From Hirudo medicinalis (taxonomy: Eukaryota; Annelida; Clitellata; Hirudinida; Hirudinidae): a stretch of DNA of 64,000 nt. The notes beneath the pieces were generated by a model that ran no database searches, was not told the origin of the DNA, and saw only the letters and a program-made list of their open reading frames with translations. The translations under genes and the position numbers were made by a program. Below are positions 24,940-36,700 of this stretch, in pieces (position 1 is the stretch's first letter; each line of letters begins with the position of its first letter). The stretch lies in assembly GCA_011800805.1 (NCBI GenBank), contig MPNW01000026.1, positions 11,093-75,092 on the forward strand, given 5' to 3'.

Positions 24940-27077
24940 TCAACTGAACATATCAAACGGCTTACTATCATTGGCAGCCAAAGGACATTTCACAACTGCA
25001 AGGTCATTTTTTTTCCATTTTAATTTATCAAGTTCAAGCTTTGCTTTCAGTTCTCTACAAACTAATGGGGTGCTTGAATCGAATAACACTTCACTGGTCG
25101 CAGCATCTTCGACTATTACTAGTTCCATACCGGAAAAGAATGGGGCTTCTGACGATACAAATGCATTTATTAATTTACATTTATGCCTAACATAAGTCTC
25201 TCCGAAAGTTATCTTACCTGCAGTGCACAAGATGTTCATCTCGTAAGTCTCTCCCGCTTTAAATTCTTTCGGTGACCATTCAACGGAGCAACTATTTCTG
25301 TGTTCTGAAATTTAAATCAAATATTTCCTGCAACAATCATACTTAGCATCATTTAAACTTCAGCTTTTACCACTTAATTTCAACATTTTTATCAAAGCTT
25401 GTGTCTGCTTCTCTAAAGGCTGGATGTAAAGAATTAAAATTAGAGCCATGCGCGGTTGCCGTGTCTGAGGTTAAACCATCTAGACCGCACAGCAAAACTA
25501 TGCTGAGGCTACCTACAACATTCGATTACTTGAATAATTATTCATAACCATAAAATGGCGGAGACGTTGACTCTTTTGCAATGTTTGAATGCTAATCACC
25601 GGATGCGCCCCCCCCCGAAAACGTCAGGAGACTTACAGAATCGAACCTTTTAGAAGACGGGGGGAAACACTTCTGAGGATAATTGTCGGTGGGTTCCGAT
25701 GCGGAGTATAAAAAAAACACCCTCGGAGCTTTTTTAATGAAGCTTTAGCTCGAGGGGGTAGTCATAAGTCCAAATCATCTTAGTCATGCAACGGGCTTTA
25801 ATCAAATAAATGAAAAAGGTTAGTCATAGAAATCAAATTTTCAAAAAATTCCAGGATCACTTTGAAATTATTAATAAAATAAATTTTTGAAAATAAAATT
25901 ATGAAGTGTGCAAGTGAAAAAACTAAAAATGTTCGATTAATTTTTTATTATTGATTACTAATATTATTGATTAATAATAATTTTATTATTGATACTTGAT
26001 TACTTAATATTGTTAATTACCCCAGCGTCGGGTACTCTGACAACTATTGTTCAACTATTTGTAAAATAAAGTTAACATTGCGATATTTTATAGAAAAATA
26101 TAGTTGTTGGATTTGTTTTCTGTTTCCAATATTTGTTATTTACTTACTTTTTGATTGTTGACTAAGTGACGGGCAAACGCCAACTCACTAGCGGCGACTT
26201 TTGCTCCCTAACTCCTACCCCTACTCCTACCCCTGCCCATACCCGTACCCCTATTTCTAACCCTAATCCCACCTCATCATCCTGGAATTCCATGTAGAAC
26301 TGACAAAACTTTCTCTCTGAGTTGGTTTTGGACTGTCACTTCTCCGGGTATCGTAAGTGCCCATGGTTTTGCCTTAGAATTTGAGTTGTGGGAATTTGAT
26401 GAAAATATCGAATTCATGAAAGGACGTTAAAAGAGCTGAACTTTCAAAGTTTTTGTCGAGACTCATTTTGTACCATCTGCGGTTAGTAGTTATCACTACC
26501 GTGGCCAAGCGGTTGTAGCTTTTTCAAGCTTAACAGGTTTCAAATACTTCGCAATATCCTTATATTCAATTACAGCTTAAACATCAACAGAATGTATAAT
26601 TTATAATGAAGTTGCTGAAATATAAATAAATAATAGACAAAATACAATATCGTTACTCATAAAGAGCGAATTTACGAGAAACGCTGGGGAAACATGAGGA
26701 ATCAAATTTTGGATTTTCCTGGGGTTTCAGTTATGAAATATTTTTATTTCAATGTTACATCTTATAATACAGAGTTTATAAGATATCACTTTTATTCCCA
26801 CAAATGTCGTATTGAAGCTGGAAAACATGCAATTCTAGTAAAGGTCGGACTCGTTATCATTAAATTCTGCCTGATAATCACTTATTTTTACACCTCCGTG
26901 ATATCCCACTACCGATTGACCTCATTTAATCGTTAGAAACAAAGAATTATTAAACCAACCTGAACAAGATTCAATCATCCCGTGGTTCAATCGATCAAAT
27001 TTCTTAAGGGAATCTTGAGATGCCCACAAGCAGGATGGCCAAAGTACCAAGGTACAAATAACTATGTAAGATTTCAT
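24940..27077 (-). CDS. Secreted protein of unknown family (two exons)
   Basis: Exon 1 (27077-26960) starts at the ATG that opens a clear signal peptide (MKSYIVICTLVLWPSCLWAS), then DSLKKFDRLN..ESCS. The donor is G|GTTGGT. Exon 2 (25304-24940) follows an AAATTTCAG acceptor and joins in phase (118 + 365 = 483 bases, 160 residues plus TGA). The mature part has about five cysteines (HRNSCSVEWSPKEF, MNILCTAG, RHKCKL, PLVCREL, VVKCPLA) in alternating hydrophobic strands, which suggests a disulfide-bonded beta-sandwich. I do not recognise the family; ML/lipid-binding and Ig-like folds were considered and not supported. The 1.66-kb intron contains the fold-back repeat at 26164. An upstream in-frame ATG (27152) would add 25 residues ahead of the signal peptide and is less likely. 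Confidence 0.65.
26164..26341. mobile_element. Fold-back / MITE-like element, copy 1, with CCCTAA-like core
   Basis: The left arm AAGTGACGGGCAAACGCCAA, CTCACTAGCGGCGACTTTTG is matched in inverted orientation by the right arm (read from 26341 leftward: AAGTGACAGTCCAAAACCAA, CTCAGAGAGAAAGTTTTGTC). The core, 26205-26275, is an irregular array of CCTACCC / CCCTAAC / CCCTAAT units. A second copy lies at 56255. No coding capacity. I could not define a target duplication. Confidence 0.7.
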
Positions 27078-28539
27078 TTTAACTGGTGATAGATAACTGC
27101 TAAACTTTCTAAAATAACGGCTTATAAATGTATGACTCTCCTCTTTGTTCAAGCTTATGGGTTAGACATTGAAAGACTTCTCTAAGTTTAAAAATAGCAC
27201 TCATAACATTAAAAAAATTCCTTCGAAATGTTTTGATCGTGAAAGTAATCGCAATGTTTTCAGTCAATAAACTGGCAAATTAAATGCATAATCATAGTCA
27301 GGCCATATTGCTGATAGCATTGTTAATTATTAATTAATTTTGAGTTAAAACTGTGTTTGTGTATTTCGTTTTAAATCCGGAAGTATAAGCAGTGACATTT
27401 GATTTGGCACAAGACTCTTTTAAAGCGACGCTTCATTAAGATCAATTCATTGGTAACAAGAAATATAGCAAAACGTAGAACATCGTTTAAAATGGGTTAA
27501 ACAATTTTTGTAATTGGTTGATATGGAAAATTGTTCGTCACTTCCAAACATTTCTTTTCACGTTAATCTTAAATCTAACGAAGTTCCAGAACACCTAAAG
27601 TTAATTCTTTAATTCCCAGCACTTGTTTTCTATTAGAATTGGCCCTAGAAATGCTAACAACAAGCCTTTCTTGTTTAACTTTGGGAGTGGATTCCATTAC
27701 TTTCTTAATCTTAAATCATAATGTCTTAACTTTTGTGACGATTCACAAAATACCACAAAGTTCTGGTGAAGCTATTGCAATGACTCCCTGGTGAAAGATT
27801 TTTAAACATGGTTGGAAATGTTTTAAATAAAGTTCGATAAAGTAGTTACTGCATAAACAGGGACAGTACAGGGGCAAATTCATGCTCAACTAAATGAGAT
27901 GATTTTTTGTTGCTTCTCACCAAACGTCCCCCAAATTATGTTACTCAATGAGTCAGAGTCGGGATTCGGTTTTTAACGGAAAACACGTTTATTTATAACT
28001 ATTCTGGCAATTACGTCCTCATTCGCATCAAGAATACTCGAGAGAACAGTGATTTTGCTCTAACTGCACTATATATAACTATCACTTTGCAACAAATAAG
28101 ATCAAATGACGACTCTAGAATTTTTAAAGCTATTTCAGTATCACAACTTTTTCCCGTAAGCTTTATTGAACCGCAAAAAGTGAAACATAGTTTGCATAGA
28201 GAACAAAAATTTACTAAACTAAAACAGCTCAAAGGATTATCCCGAGGGAATTACCTCTCGAGTAGATATCCTTAAATAGAATAATATGACATTAAATAGG
28301 CACATAAACAAGGGATATGCAGCTGGCGGCCCACCAAGGGGTATGAAATGGCCCAGTTACGTCTTTTGACTTCTTTTGTAGAGGAATCGCTTAGGCTAAT
28401 TTTCACACAATGTACTGGAGTACATTAGAGTCATAGATTTATCAAATTCATTGAACTAAGATGAATATTTCCTCCGAATTTCACAAAAAAACTGGAAACA
28501 CTCAACATTTGCGACGTAAATTTTACTTGGCAACCACTC
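27078..28539. other. Spacer without a supported gene
   Basis: AT-rich, with short frames only. Around 27915-28080 a segment with CACCAAACGTCCCCCAAATT and a nearby ATTCGGTTTTTAACGGAAAA resembles LTR-type repeat ends but has no partner or coding part in view, so I do not call it. Confidence 0.4.
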
Positions 28540-28968
28540 TGTTGAGAATTAATCCATTAACATGCAGATACTGCAGTATGAGATCACCTTCCTCGAGTAC
28601 ATCAAGCCCAAAAGTAAAGGTAAGAGAAATGTAAAATCACGAACAGCAGGCAAAATGCTTTGTGCTGCGCCTCTTGTGCCTAAATTTTCACAAGAATTAC
28701 GAAGAGCTTCAATTGCCATTACGCATTCATCAAATTTATCTTTTACTGGTTTAACAGCAGCATGAGTGTTGTTGATAGCCTTTTCATTGACATTCCAGTG
28801 TGTTCAACTAAAACATCCCATCAATGAGTGGAAGCAGCAAAAAAAGTAAACATTCTTTCAAGAGTGCCAAAAAATGTTATACATGAAGCGTTTTTAGCAA
28901 AAGAGCGTTGACCACACAAATTAAGAGAATGATCAACATATCCAGTCTTCTCTTTAGAATGATCTGAA
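28540..28968 (-). mobile_element. Dead hAT-type (zf-MYM/DUF4371-like) transposase fragment
   Basis: The minus strand reads LNLCGQRSFAKNASCITFFG, then TLERMFTFFAASTH, an in-frame stop, WDVLVEHTG, a frame change, then HAAVKPVKDKFDECVMAIEAL and LGTRGAAQSILPAVRDFTFL. This ordered set is characteristic of the zinc-finger MYM/hAT-like transposases found dispersed in animal genomes. The in-frame stop and frameshift show that it is inactive. No terminal repeats were found. Confidence 0.7.
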
Positions 28969-29129
28969 CTCCTCCATCATCGGATTAACTATCATCGGTT
29001 CGGTTATTTTATTAACGCCTAGATCAAAAACTGTTGACATTATAAAACATAAATATACAACTCATTCTAGTCCTGACTCAAAACATCTTTAGATTATTGA
29101 ACACTAGCATACTGCTTGCCATTAAAGTA

Positions 29130-29210
29130 TATTTTGCTAACAGGCAATCCCCCAGGCTTTCAGCGGGGTTCAAGTGTGTGGAGCGAGCTGGCCAGTTCAG
29201 AACTTACAAA
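29130..29210 (-). mobile_element. Tc1/mariner-like transposase remnant
   Basis: The minus strand reads VLNWPARSTHLNPAESLGDC, which matches the DDE-region signature W-P-A-R-S-x-x-L-N-P-x-E-x-L of Tc1/mariner transposases. Flanking codons do not extend convincingly, so only a short relic survives. Confidence 0.6.
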
Positions 29211-30780
29211 TTTCTTTTCAGGAGGAAATGCCTAGATATATACGTAAGAGAACATGGAAAATGTTTCATGCTGGAAAATGGCTGAAATGACTCAAAATTT
29301 GAAACAAAGATTAGCGTTGCCCACGTATTTTGACGAATTCCGCCTCCCCTGTAAGAAATTAATTTCTGATGAACCAGTTGAAGAAATGGCGGTTAAGGCT
29401 ATTACCAAGCCATCTCCGAAATTCCGTTTCCGTTTCAAAAATGTTTTTTTGAAACCCTCCGACATTATATTAGTAATATTTAAAGTCATCTGGACCATCC
29501 AAGATCAAATTTTTTCATTAGAAAAATAACCCATTCTCAGTTCATCTCCGAATTCACCAGCCTCCTTGCCCAGTTTAATTGTGAGCCTTTATAAATGTTT
29601 TGTGCTGATACTTCTGAAAATAATTTCTCCAAAAACATATGATTGACAAACCTAAAATTAAACTTGCTTAAAATTTAGCTTATTTTTTCTCTAACGTTCG
29701 TCCAGTTTTTTTTAGCTATTCTTGGATCACTTGTATAACTTCTATAACTTTCAGGATCATTCAAATAACGGCTTATAACCTTCGTACGGCGGCTGACATT
29801 TCTCTAATGGACAAAATCAGATCTTTTAAAATCTTTATTTGTCTCTTTTTATAATCACTATTAAGCCTCTTTCCAGAACCCATCTACAATAAGGTCAATG
29901 AACTTAAACAATTCGTGGACATGATGTCATATATGCAGAGCTATAATTATATTATATTATATTTATTATATCATATCATATCACATCACATCACATCATA
30001 TAAAAAATTATAATATAATAACCAACTTTTGTGAGCTTTGTAATCAAAATTATTTCCTGGTTAGGAAGAGATGCCATGCACCTGTTAAATTAAGTAATAA
30101 AATAAAAGCAGTTTATATACAAGTAACTGGCAGTATGACGTTCATGCCATGATGGTAAATGACAACTACCAATTAAAAAAGATTTGACCCTCGGTCACCA
30201 GACAAAATAATTTGGCCCTTCATGAAATGTAGTCGAATAATCCTAGCATAAACCTACAAATTTTTTTCAATGTAATTAATTTTATAATTAAAATGAGGCA
30301 TCTTTGGTTTCCTTAAACTCTGCAAACTGTTATCTCAAAATTGTAACATAGCCCTTGTCCCCCTATTTAATGTATTTATAGTCCATTTATTGATGCTTTT
30401 ACCCGCAGAAGCTTATTTGATCATAAAACATTACAGCGGTATTCAAATAAGCTATATTTTGCAATGAATTGCGCACCTCTCTATTCTTCAGCGAAACTTG
30501 AAACATGTAATCTCGATGAGTTAGTCGAAATCACTAAACGATTACATTTGAATTTATTATTAATCATATTCACAAAGTACTTTATTAAAATTTATGTACG
30601 CAGATATTCGTTTTAAGAAGTTTGAGTACAATTAATTGCACCTATTTACTTTTAGTGTCAGACACGTGATAAATACAAACATGGCGGATTCGCGATTGTT
30701 GTTGTAAATGTGTCTATTAGCAGACGAAAATATAATATGAATTTTATGTAACACATTGTTTACGTTGGCGCCAGAAGTTT
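29211..30780. other. Spacer upstream of BPTF
   Basis: No supported gene. A 5-bp tandem repeat (ATATC, then ATCAC) runs at about 29945-30003. The last 120 bases hold GTTTACGTTGGCGCCAG just before the BPTF start codon and presumably the 5' UTR. Confidence 0.5.
29945..30003. repeat. (ATATT)n / (ATATC)n / (ATCAC)n pentanucleotide array
   Basis: Successive ATTAT, TATAT, CATAT and CACAT units of five bases evolve along the array. This is a simple tandem repeat in the spacer before BPTF. Confidence 0.8.
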
Positions 30781-33700
30781 ATGCGTCGTTTTCAAAACAT
30801 TTACGACGGGGACCTCTCTTCCTACCATAGAGATGGTCACTTGAGACACTCTAAGCATTTTAAACTGTCTTCTGACGATATTATTGGAAGCAATTACTCA
30901 AGAAGTAGTACGCCATCTAGTACTGGTTCATTTTCTAGGGACTGCAGAGCTGATAAGAGAGTTAAAATTTCTTTTAACTCAAATGCATTCCTCACCAAAA
31001 AACGTCGTAGCATAAGTCCTACTGAAAATCTTGATAGAAACGAAATGTGCCCAGATGCTTCTCTGCAAATGGACTTTTATAATCATGGTGACCAGGTTTC
31101 CGATTCCCTTTCACTTTGTGACACCTTAGATGAAGATGACGAGAGTCAGGATGTAAATGAATATGCAGTTCATGGGGATCCCATTGTTCCAGAATATTTT
31201 GAAGCATCTGATTTACCTCTTCTTGTGCTACCCAGAAGTTCAAATGATTTGCTTATTGAGGATGAGATAATTATGCCATTGTTGGGAATATATGAAATTC
31301 TGAAGCGTTTTCATCGACATCTCAGATTAAGTCATTTTCGGTTTGAAGACCTTTGTGCTGCTATTAAAAGCTCTAATCAATCACCACTTTTAGCTGAAAT
31401 TTATATTTGTCTGACAAAAGCACTACTCCGGCTGATGACAACAACAATTTTGTTTATGGACCTCATGACGTGAAAGATAGCATTAATATATTTTTTTATT
31501 CAATGGATTACATGAGCTGGTATGATATTTTGAGATGCTATATTGAGAGTAGCTGTCCAAAGGAGTGTGAAGACATACTTGGCCTTCTTAACAAGTCCAC
31601 TTTTCTTGCAAATTCTCTATCAGAGAGAGTTTCTTTGATGCAATGTTTGGCTGACTTATTTTTAAAAACTGATCTTGTTAGGGAAGAACTCTGCAGAGAA
31701 AGCTGCTTTCAACATGAGGATCAGTGCAGATTGTGCCACAAGTTATTACCCTTACTTATATTTCTTGGTATTGATCAATAAAATAAGCTTGTGAGATTAT
31801 GTTTATCTACGTGCTCTTTTATAATGTATGATCCTTTAATTTAAATTCATGTTTTGCAACAAAGTGTTGGCATTTCACCAATTTCTAATGCAGTTTTCAT
31901 TTATATTTTTGTAAAATATAAATATGGATATCTTGTACCTGCATCAAAGCGATGGCACAAATTGAACAGGAAGTGAACCTGGGATAATTTTGAATTGTTT
32001 TAGATTTTTTAGTATTTTTTACAAGTCAATTTTTGAGTTATTTCCAAATTTTTGAATATTTGGACTTCATTTAAATTAAACTTCTTAGGCTAGGTGATCT
32101 TTTATGCTGCGAGGTATGTCCTGCAGTTTATCACCTAGAATGTGTGAATCTTACTGAGGTCCCACAAGGTGACTGGATCTGTTCTGCATGCAAACAGAGC
32201 GAGGTCTGCAAAAGTGATTTCCTCTTTTGCTTGATCAACAATGTAAATGGATTTGTTTTGCTTACTGTAGGTTTCAGGGGTTTCAGACTGCATTTCATTG
32301 GCTGAAAGAGAAGGTGTCACCAATCGAGTTGTGTCTCTTGGGATGGACAGGCATATGAGGAGATATTGGTTTCTTTGTCGACGAATTATTATGCAAGTTT
32401 TGAGTTCAGATTTATTTGTGAGAGCTTTCATGTAACTTCATCCATTTATTTTAGCGAATCAGACACAGCCCTGGTATACTACAGCACAAAAGAACAGTTT
32501 GAAGTTCTTCTAGAGATATTGGATAAGGATTACTATGAAAAGTATATTTACAAAGTCCTTGTTGAGTTGCAGCCTGAAATTTTGAAGCAAATGGAAATTA
32601 CAGCTCAACTTACAAAGCAATTTCAGAAAGAACGACATTCTGTTTTTGATGTGATGCTAGGTGAGTAATAATAACATTTTCAATAAATTTACTGGTGTAA
32701 TAGTTATTCTGATATTTTGATTTTAACAATTTTAGATCCAAGTGCACATTGCCAAAGAAATGTCAGTGAAATTATGCAAAGTGAGGTACATCATCTGATA
32801 TAAAAGTTCTGCTGGTACTTCATGCATTAAATACAGAATATTTTCATTTTTACTATGTTTTTCAATTAGATACTATTCAATCGTGAACATAATGAGATTT
32901 AATTTGCAAATTACATTTCTATTCATAATGAATATACTACACATAAGATAAACAAATAGTTTATTGTATTAATTTTGGCTTGATAAAAATGTTACAATGT
33001 TGTGATTTCAAGGTGTCTGAAAAGAAAGATAAAAATGATACCCAGACATACTTTACTGAAGTATCCAATGATAACAAAGATATAACCAGGCAAAAATTAG
33101 AGCTAGCATTTCTGAAGCAATCTAGTGATTTATCAACATTACCAAAAAATGCCAAATGTTCTTTGGAAAATTCATTCAGCATGGGCAAAGAAGGAGCCTT
33201 AAAAACTCGGTTCCCTATTCAACTTTCATCCTCCCATCTTTGCATGGAATTTGATGGAAATTGTTGCTTCAGAATGGGTAAGCCATTGCATGATGCCGGT
33301 GACATTGTTCAAGGTTGTAGTTATTGACTTTCATTCAGGCATGGAAGGTTCTTGTTTTACATACGAGAATCATTATTCGACCAATTCGTTGTCTTTGAGC
33401 AGACATCTGTACATAGAAGAGAAGGAGAAACGTCGACATTTGAGCTACAAATTTAGCATTCCTTTGACAGGGGAGTTTCATTGGGTTGGCCCAACATGTG
33501 GTGATGAGCATTTTCTCACAAGCACCTTTAAAGAAACTCTACTCCAATTGGAATCTTCCCTTTTGTCCTGTTTCATGCATCCTGATTGGTCTTTACGCAA
33601 ATCTGAGTGGCTGAAGAATGTCAATGAAAGTTTTGACATTCGGGGACTTTCCCATGTCTTGGTGGACCTACAGATGGGCATAAAACCTGTACTTTTCAAT

Positions 33701-36700
33701 CACATCTGGCATGATGCTCTTGGTTAACAATTAATTTGTTCTAAGATTAATATCGCTATTAAATGATATTATGACATATTGCTACAAAATTAATTAAACA
33801 ATTAATTTGATATTAGTTAATCCTGACAATTGATATACGTTAAAATGTAGTCTTTCTTGGTCAGGTCATACTTGTTTAAAAAAGATGTGTGCCACTGATA
33901 AAGAGGAAACCAGGAGGAGAGATGGGCGGAGAGGAAGGATTGAAGAAGATGAAATATTTTACAACAACAATAACGAATGGGTGAAATATTCTTTGGGAGT
34001 CAAGCACCAGGTCTCCATCTACTTATGATATTCATGCATGGCCATATGCATAGTTTTGAGTGGCCTGGACCATTTATATTGCATCTGTTCCCAATGTTAC
34101 GATGCAAACGTGACAAAGCTCAACATTCAATTTTTCAATCAAATGCAAACACCCAGCAACAGGAGCTACTTGAATAATCACTAATAACAATTCTTTTTGT
34201 TTATTAATTATTCTTTTTAGTATATCAACACTTTGTGCAAGTATGGTAAATTGATGTAAATTTTATTTTCAATCATTTTGGGGGAATGTTTTTATATTTA
34301 AATCAAATTTTTGGTACAAGAAGTTTTATACTGATTGTCCAATATTGTTGTCATTTTGAAATAATTGCATTTATTTTTTTTAGCTTTGGAAAGTCAAAGG
34401 TGAAGAATTTAGAATGTTTGGCAATGGTGGATGGATTTGGCTCAGCAGCAGCAGAAAGTGCAAACATATCTCAGCTTTTGAATTGGGTCTCAGAAAAATT
34501 GCATGGGAGAGACTAAATGTTATGAAGGAAGTCCAAAAAAAAAATTTAGGAAGTTGTGACAGTCAAGTTTGCTCTTTGGAGAACACCCCTTATTATTCAG
34601 CCAATGCAAGTTTAATCTGGAAAACCAGAACTCTGAGCTTTAATTGTTTCAAATTAAATTTGTGTGTGAAGCATTTTGTAAGTACTCTGAAGTTTAACTT
34701 GTTTGAACAGAATCAAGCACATAACATTGATCACAAAGATCTGGATAATTTATCTTTGAAAGGAGACTTTTCCATCACGGATTCCATTCTCGACGGGAAT
34801 TTTTATTTTCAACCGCAAAAACCACCCGGCAGACTGGATGAACTGCTTGGGAGGAGGTTGAAGAAGCTGAAGAAGGAAAGTGAAATAAAAGAATATTTTG
34901 AATCTCTCATTAATCAGTACTTCAAGAATGAAATGAACAGGCCTTGTGTTGCTTGCATGTCCACAAAAAATGGAACAAATTTGATTGGAGAAAAAAAGTA
35001 TGGCGATGAATGCATGCATGTTTCTCAACATATTGACAAAGTTTGTTTACTTTTCATGTTTTTATTAACATTAAAAATAACATCTAAAAATATGGCATTA
35101 CTGCTTGATTTATTCTAGTTTCCTTGGATAATTTATTTGTTTCAGATATTCAAGAATTCCCTACCCTCGCATGAAATGAAAGATCGTGAAAAAGCATTGA
35201 GCATGGAAGGTTGCTACAAATTGACATTTGAAGACATCAAAATGTTTTAATTATTTACATTGTTGATGGAATTTGATTTTGATTTTTCAGCTAATTTGAG
35301 AGAAGACATTTCTTGTCTTTCATCACTGAGTCTTATTGCTCTCCAAGAAATGTTCAAGGCAGGGAAATTGCAAATGTCAAAAAGCATAGCGTTTTTGATT
35401 CAGGACAAATTGCAATTGTTATCAAGAACTGAAATGAAAGTCAGTCTTGGGAAATCACAAGAAATCGGGACTTGGAGTGGAGATGGCAAGAAATTTCCAA
35501 ACTTGGACATCCTGTCGAGGATGCACAAATGCTTGTTTGCTCTTGAGAAGAACCTTCTGAGATGCCTTGCTAGGAAAGAAGGCAAGATGGAAGTACCAGG
35601 TTTTAATTACAACTGTAAAACAAATAATATTCACTGGCCTTACCCTGCTCCAAGACCCCTGTTCAAAACTGCATGGCAATACAGGACTCAAGTAGGTAAC
35701 TTGGTTTTCACGAATGACGAAAATGATGAGTTTTTAAATAATTAATTGCATTTTTAATTGTAGAATTCTCAAAGTTTAGCTTCACTGTGCTCTCACCTGA
35801 GGATGATGTGGGCGTGTCTGAAATGGGATGATTTGATGGTCAAAAACCCACCACTTGCCGTTCACACAGTGGTCACAGAAGCCTACATAAAGTCCACAGA
35901 GGTTCTCAAAAAGCGAGATGCTCTCAAGGACCACACAAAGTCAGAGTACCTGGTCAGAGAACTTACTCTTCCCCTTGCAGACAATTCAAAAATTCATGGT
36001 AACAGTTTTCTTTCACAATGTTGCTGCATCATGTTGCTTAATGCTACTTGGTGCACTAACAGAGGTGTACACCCCTCAAAGAAGTGGCCTCAGGGAAAGA
36101 AGGAAAGCAAGTTCAACCTTCCTGGAGGATCCAACAATAACTGACAAGTGGCTATCAGAAGAGTCTGTGGAACTTTGGCAGATCAAATACTTGGATGAGA
36201 GGTTGGTGGAATTGCTTAATTACTTTGTTCAGTTAATAAATGTAGTAGTTGTACAAATGTGTGTGCATGTGTTTTGCAATGTAAAGTGTTAGCAAATCAG
36301 TGCTCTTGTAGTTTGTTGAATTTTATGAAGAAGTTTGTGGTTTAGATCAGCTATTTAATTGGTTTATCACGATTGTCTGATGAAATATTACGAAATTGAA
36401 TTTACAACCAGGCTGGAAAAATACAAAATTAAGATGAAGAGTGATATGACCACCAGGAGAGACTTTCCATCGAAGGTAAACTTATTTTACGTATGAAAAT
36501 CATTTGATATATAATTGTATCGTGTGCATTTCAGAGTCTCTCAGGTCACAAGGCAGATGATGGTCAGTTATCTGTTCAATGTCACACTTAAATGTGCATT
36601 TAGGTTTATGCAGCTTGAATGGAATCTTTTTGTAGAAAGTTTAAACTTTTGGTATTTTCATGGACTTTTGAAGGGATTATTGTGCAAGTTATGTTCTATT

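Noticed and set aside
25590..25690. GGTTCGATTCTG on the minus strand as a tRNA or SINE
   Set aside because: Only the B-box-like motif is present; no A box at proper spacing and no stems.
26205..26275. CCCTAAC/CCTACCC array as an interstitial telomere
   Set aside because: The units are irregular and the block lies exactly between inverted arms shared with the element at 56255, so it is treated as the core of a repeat family.
29254..29529. 91-codon plus-strand frame as a gene
   Set aside because: It is isolated between transposon remnants, has no family motif and no acceptor or donor that extends it.
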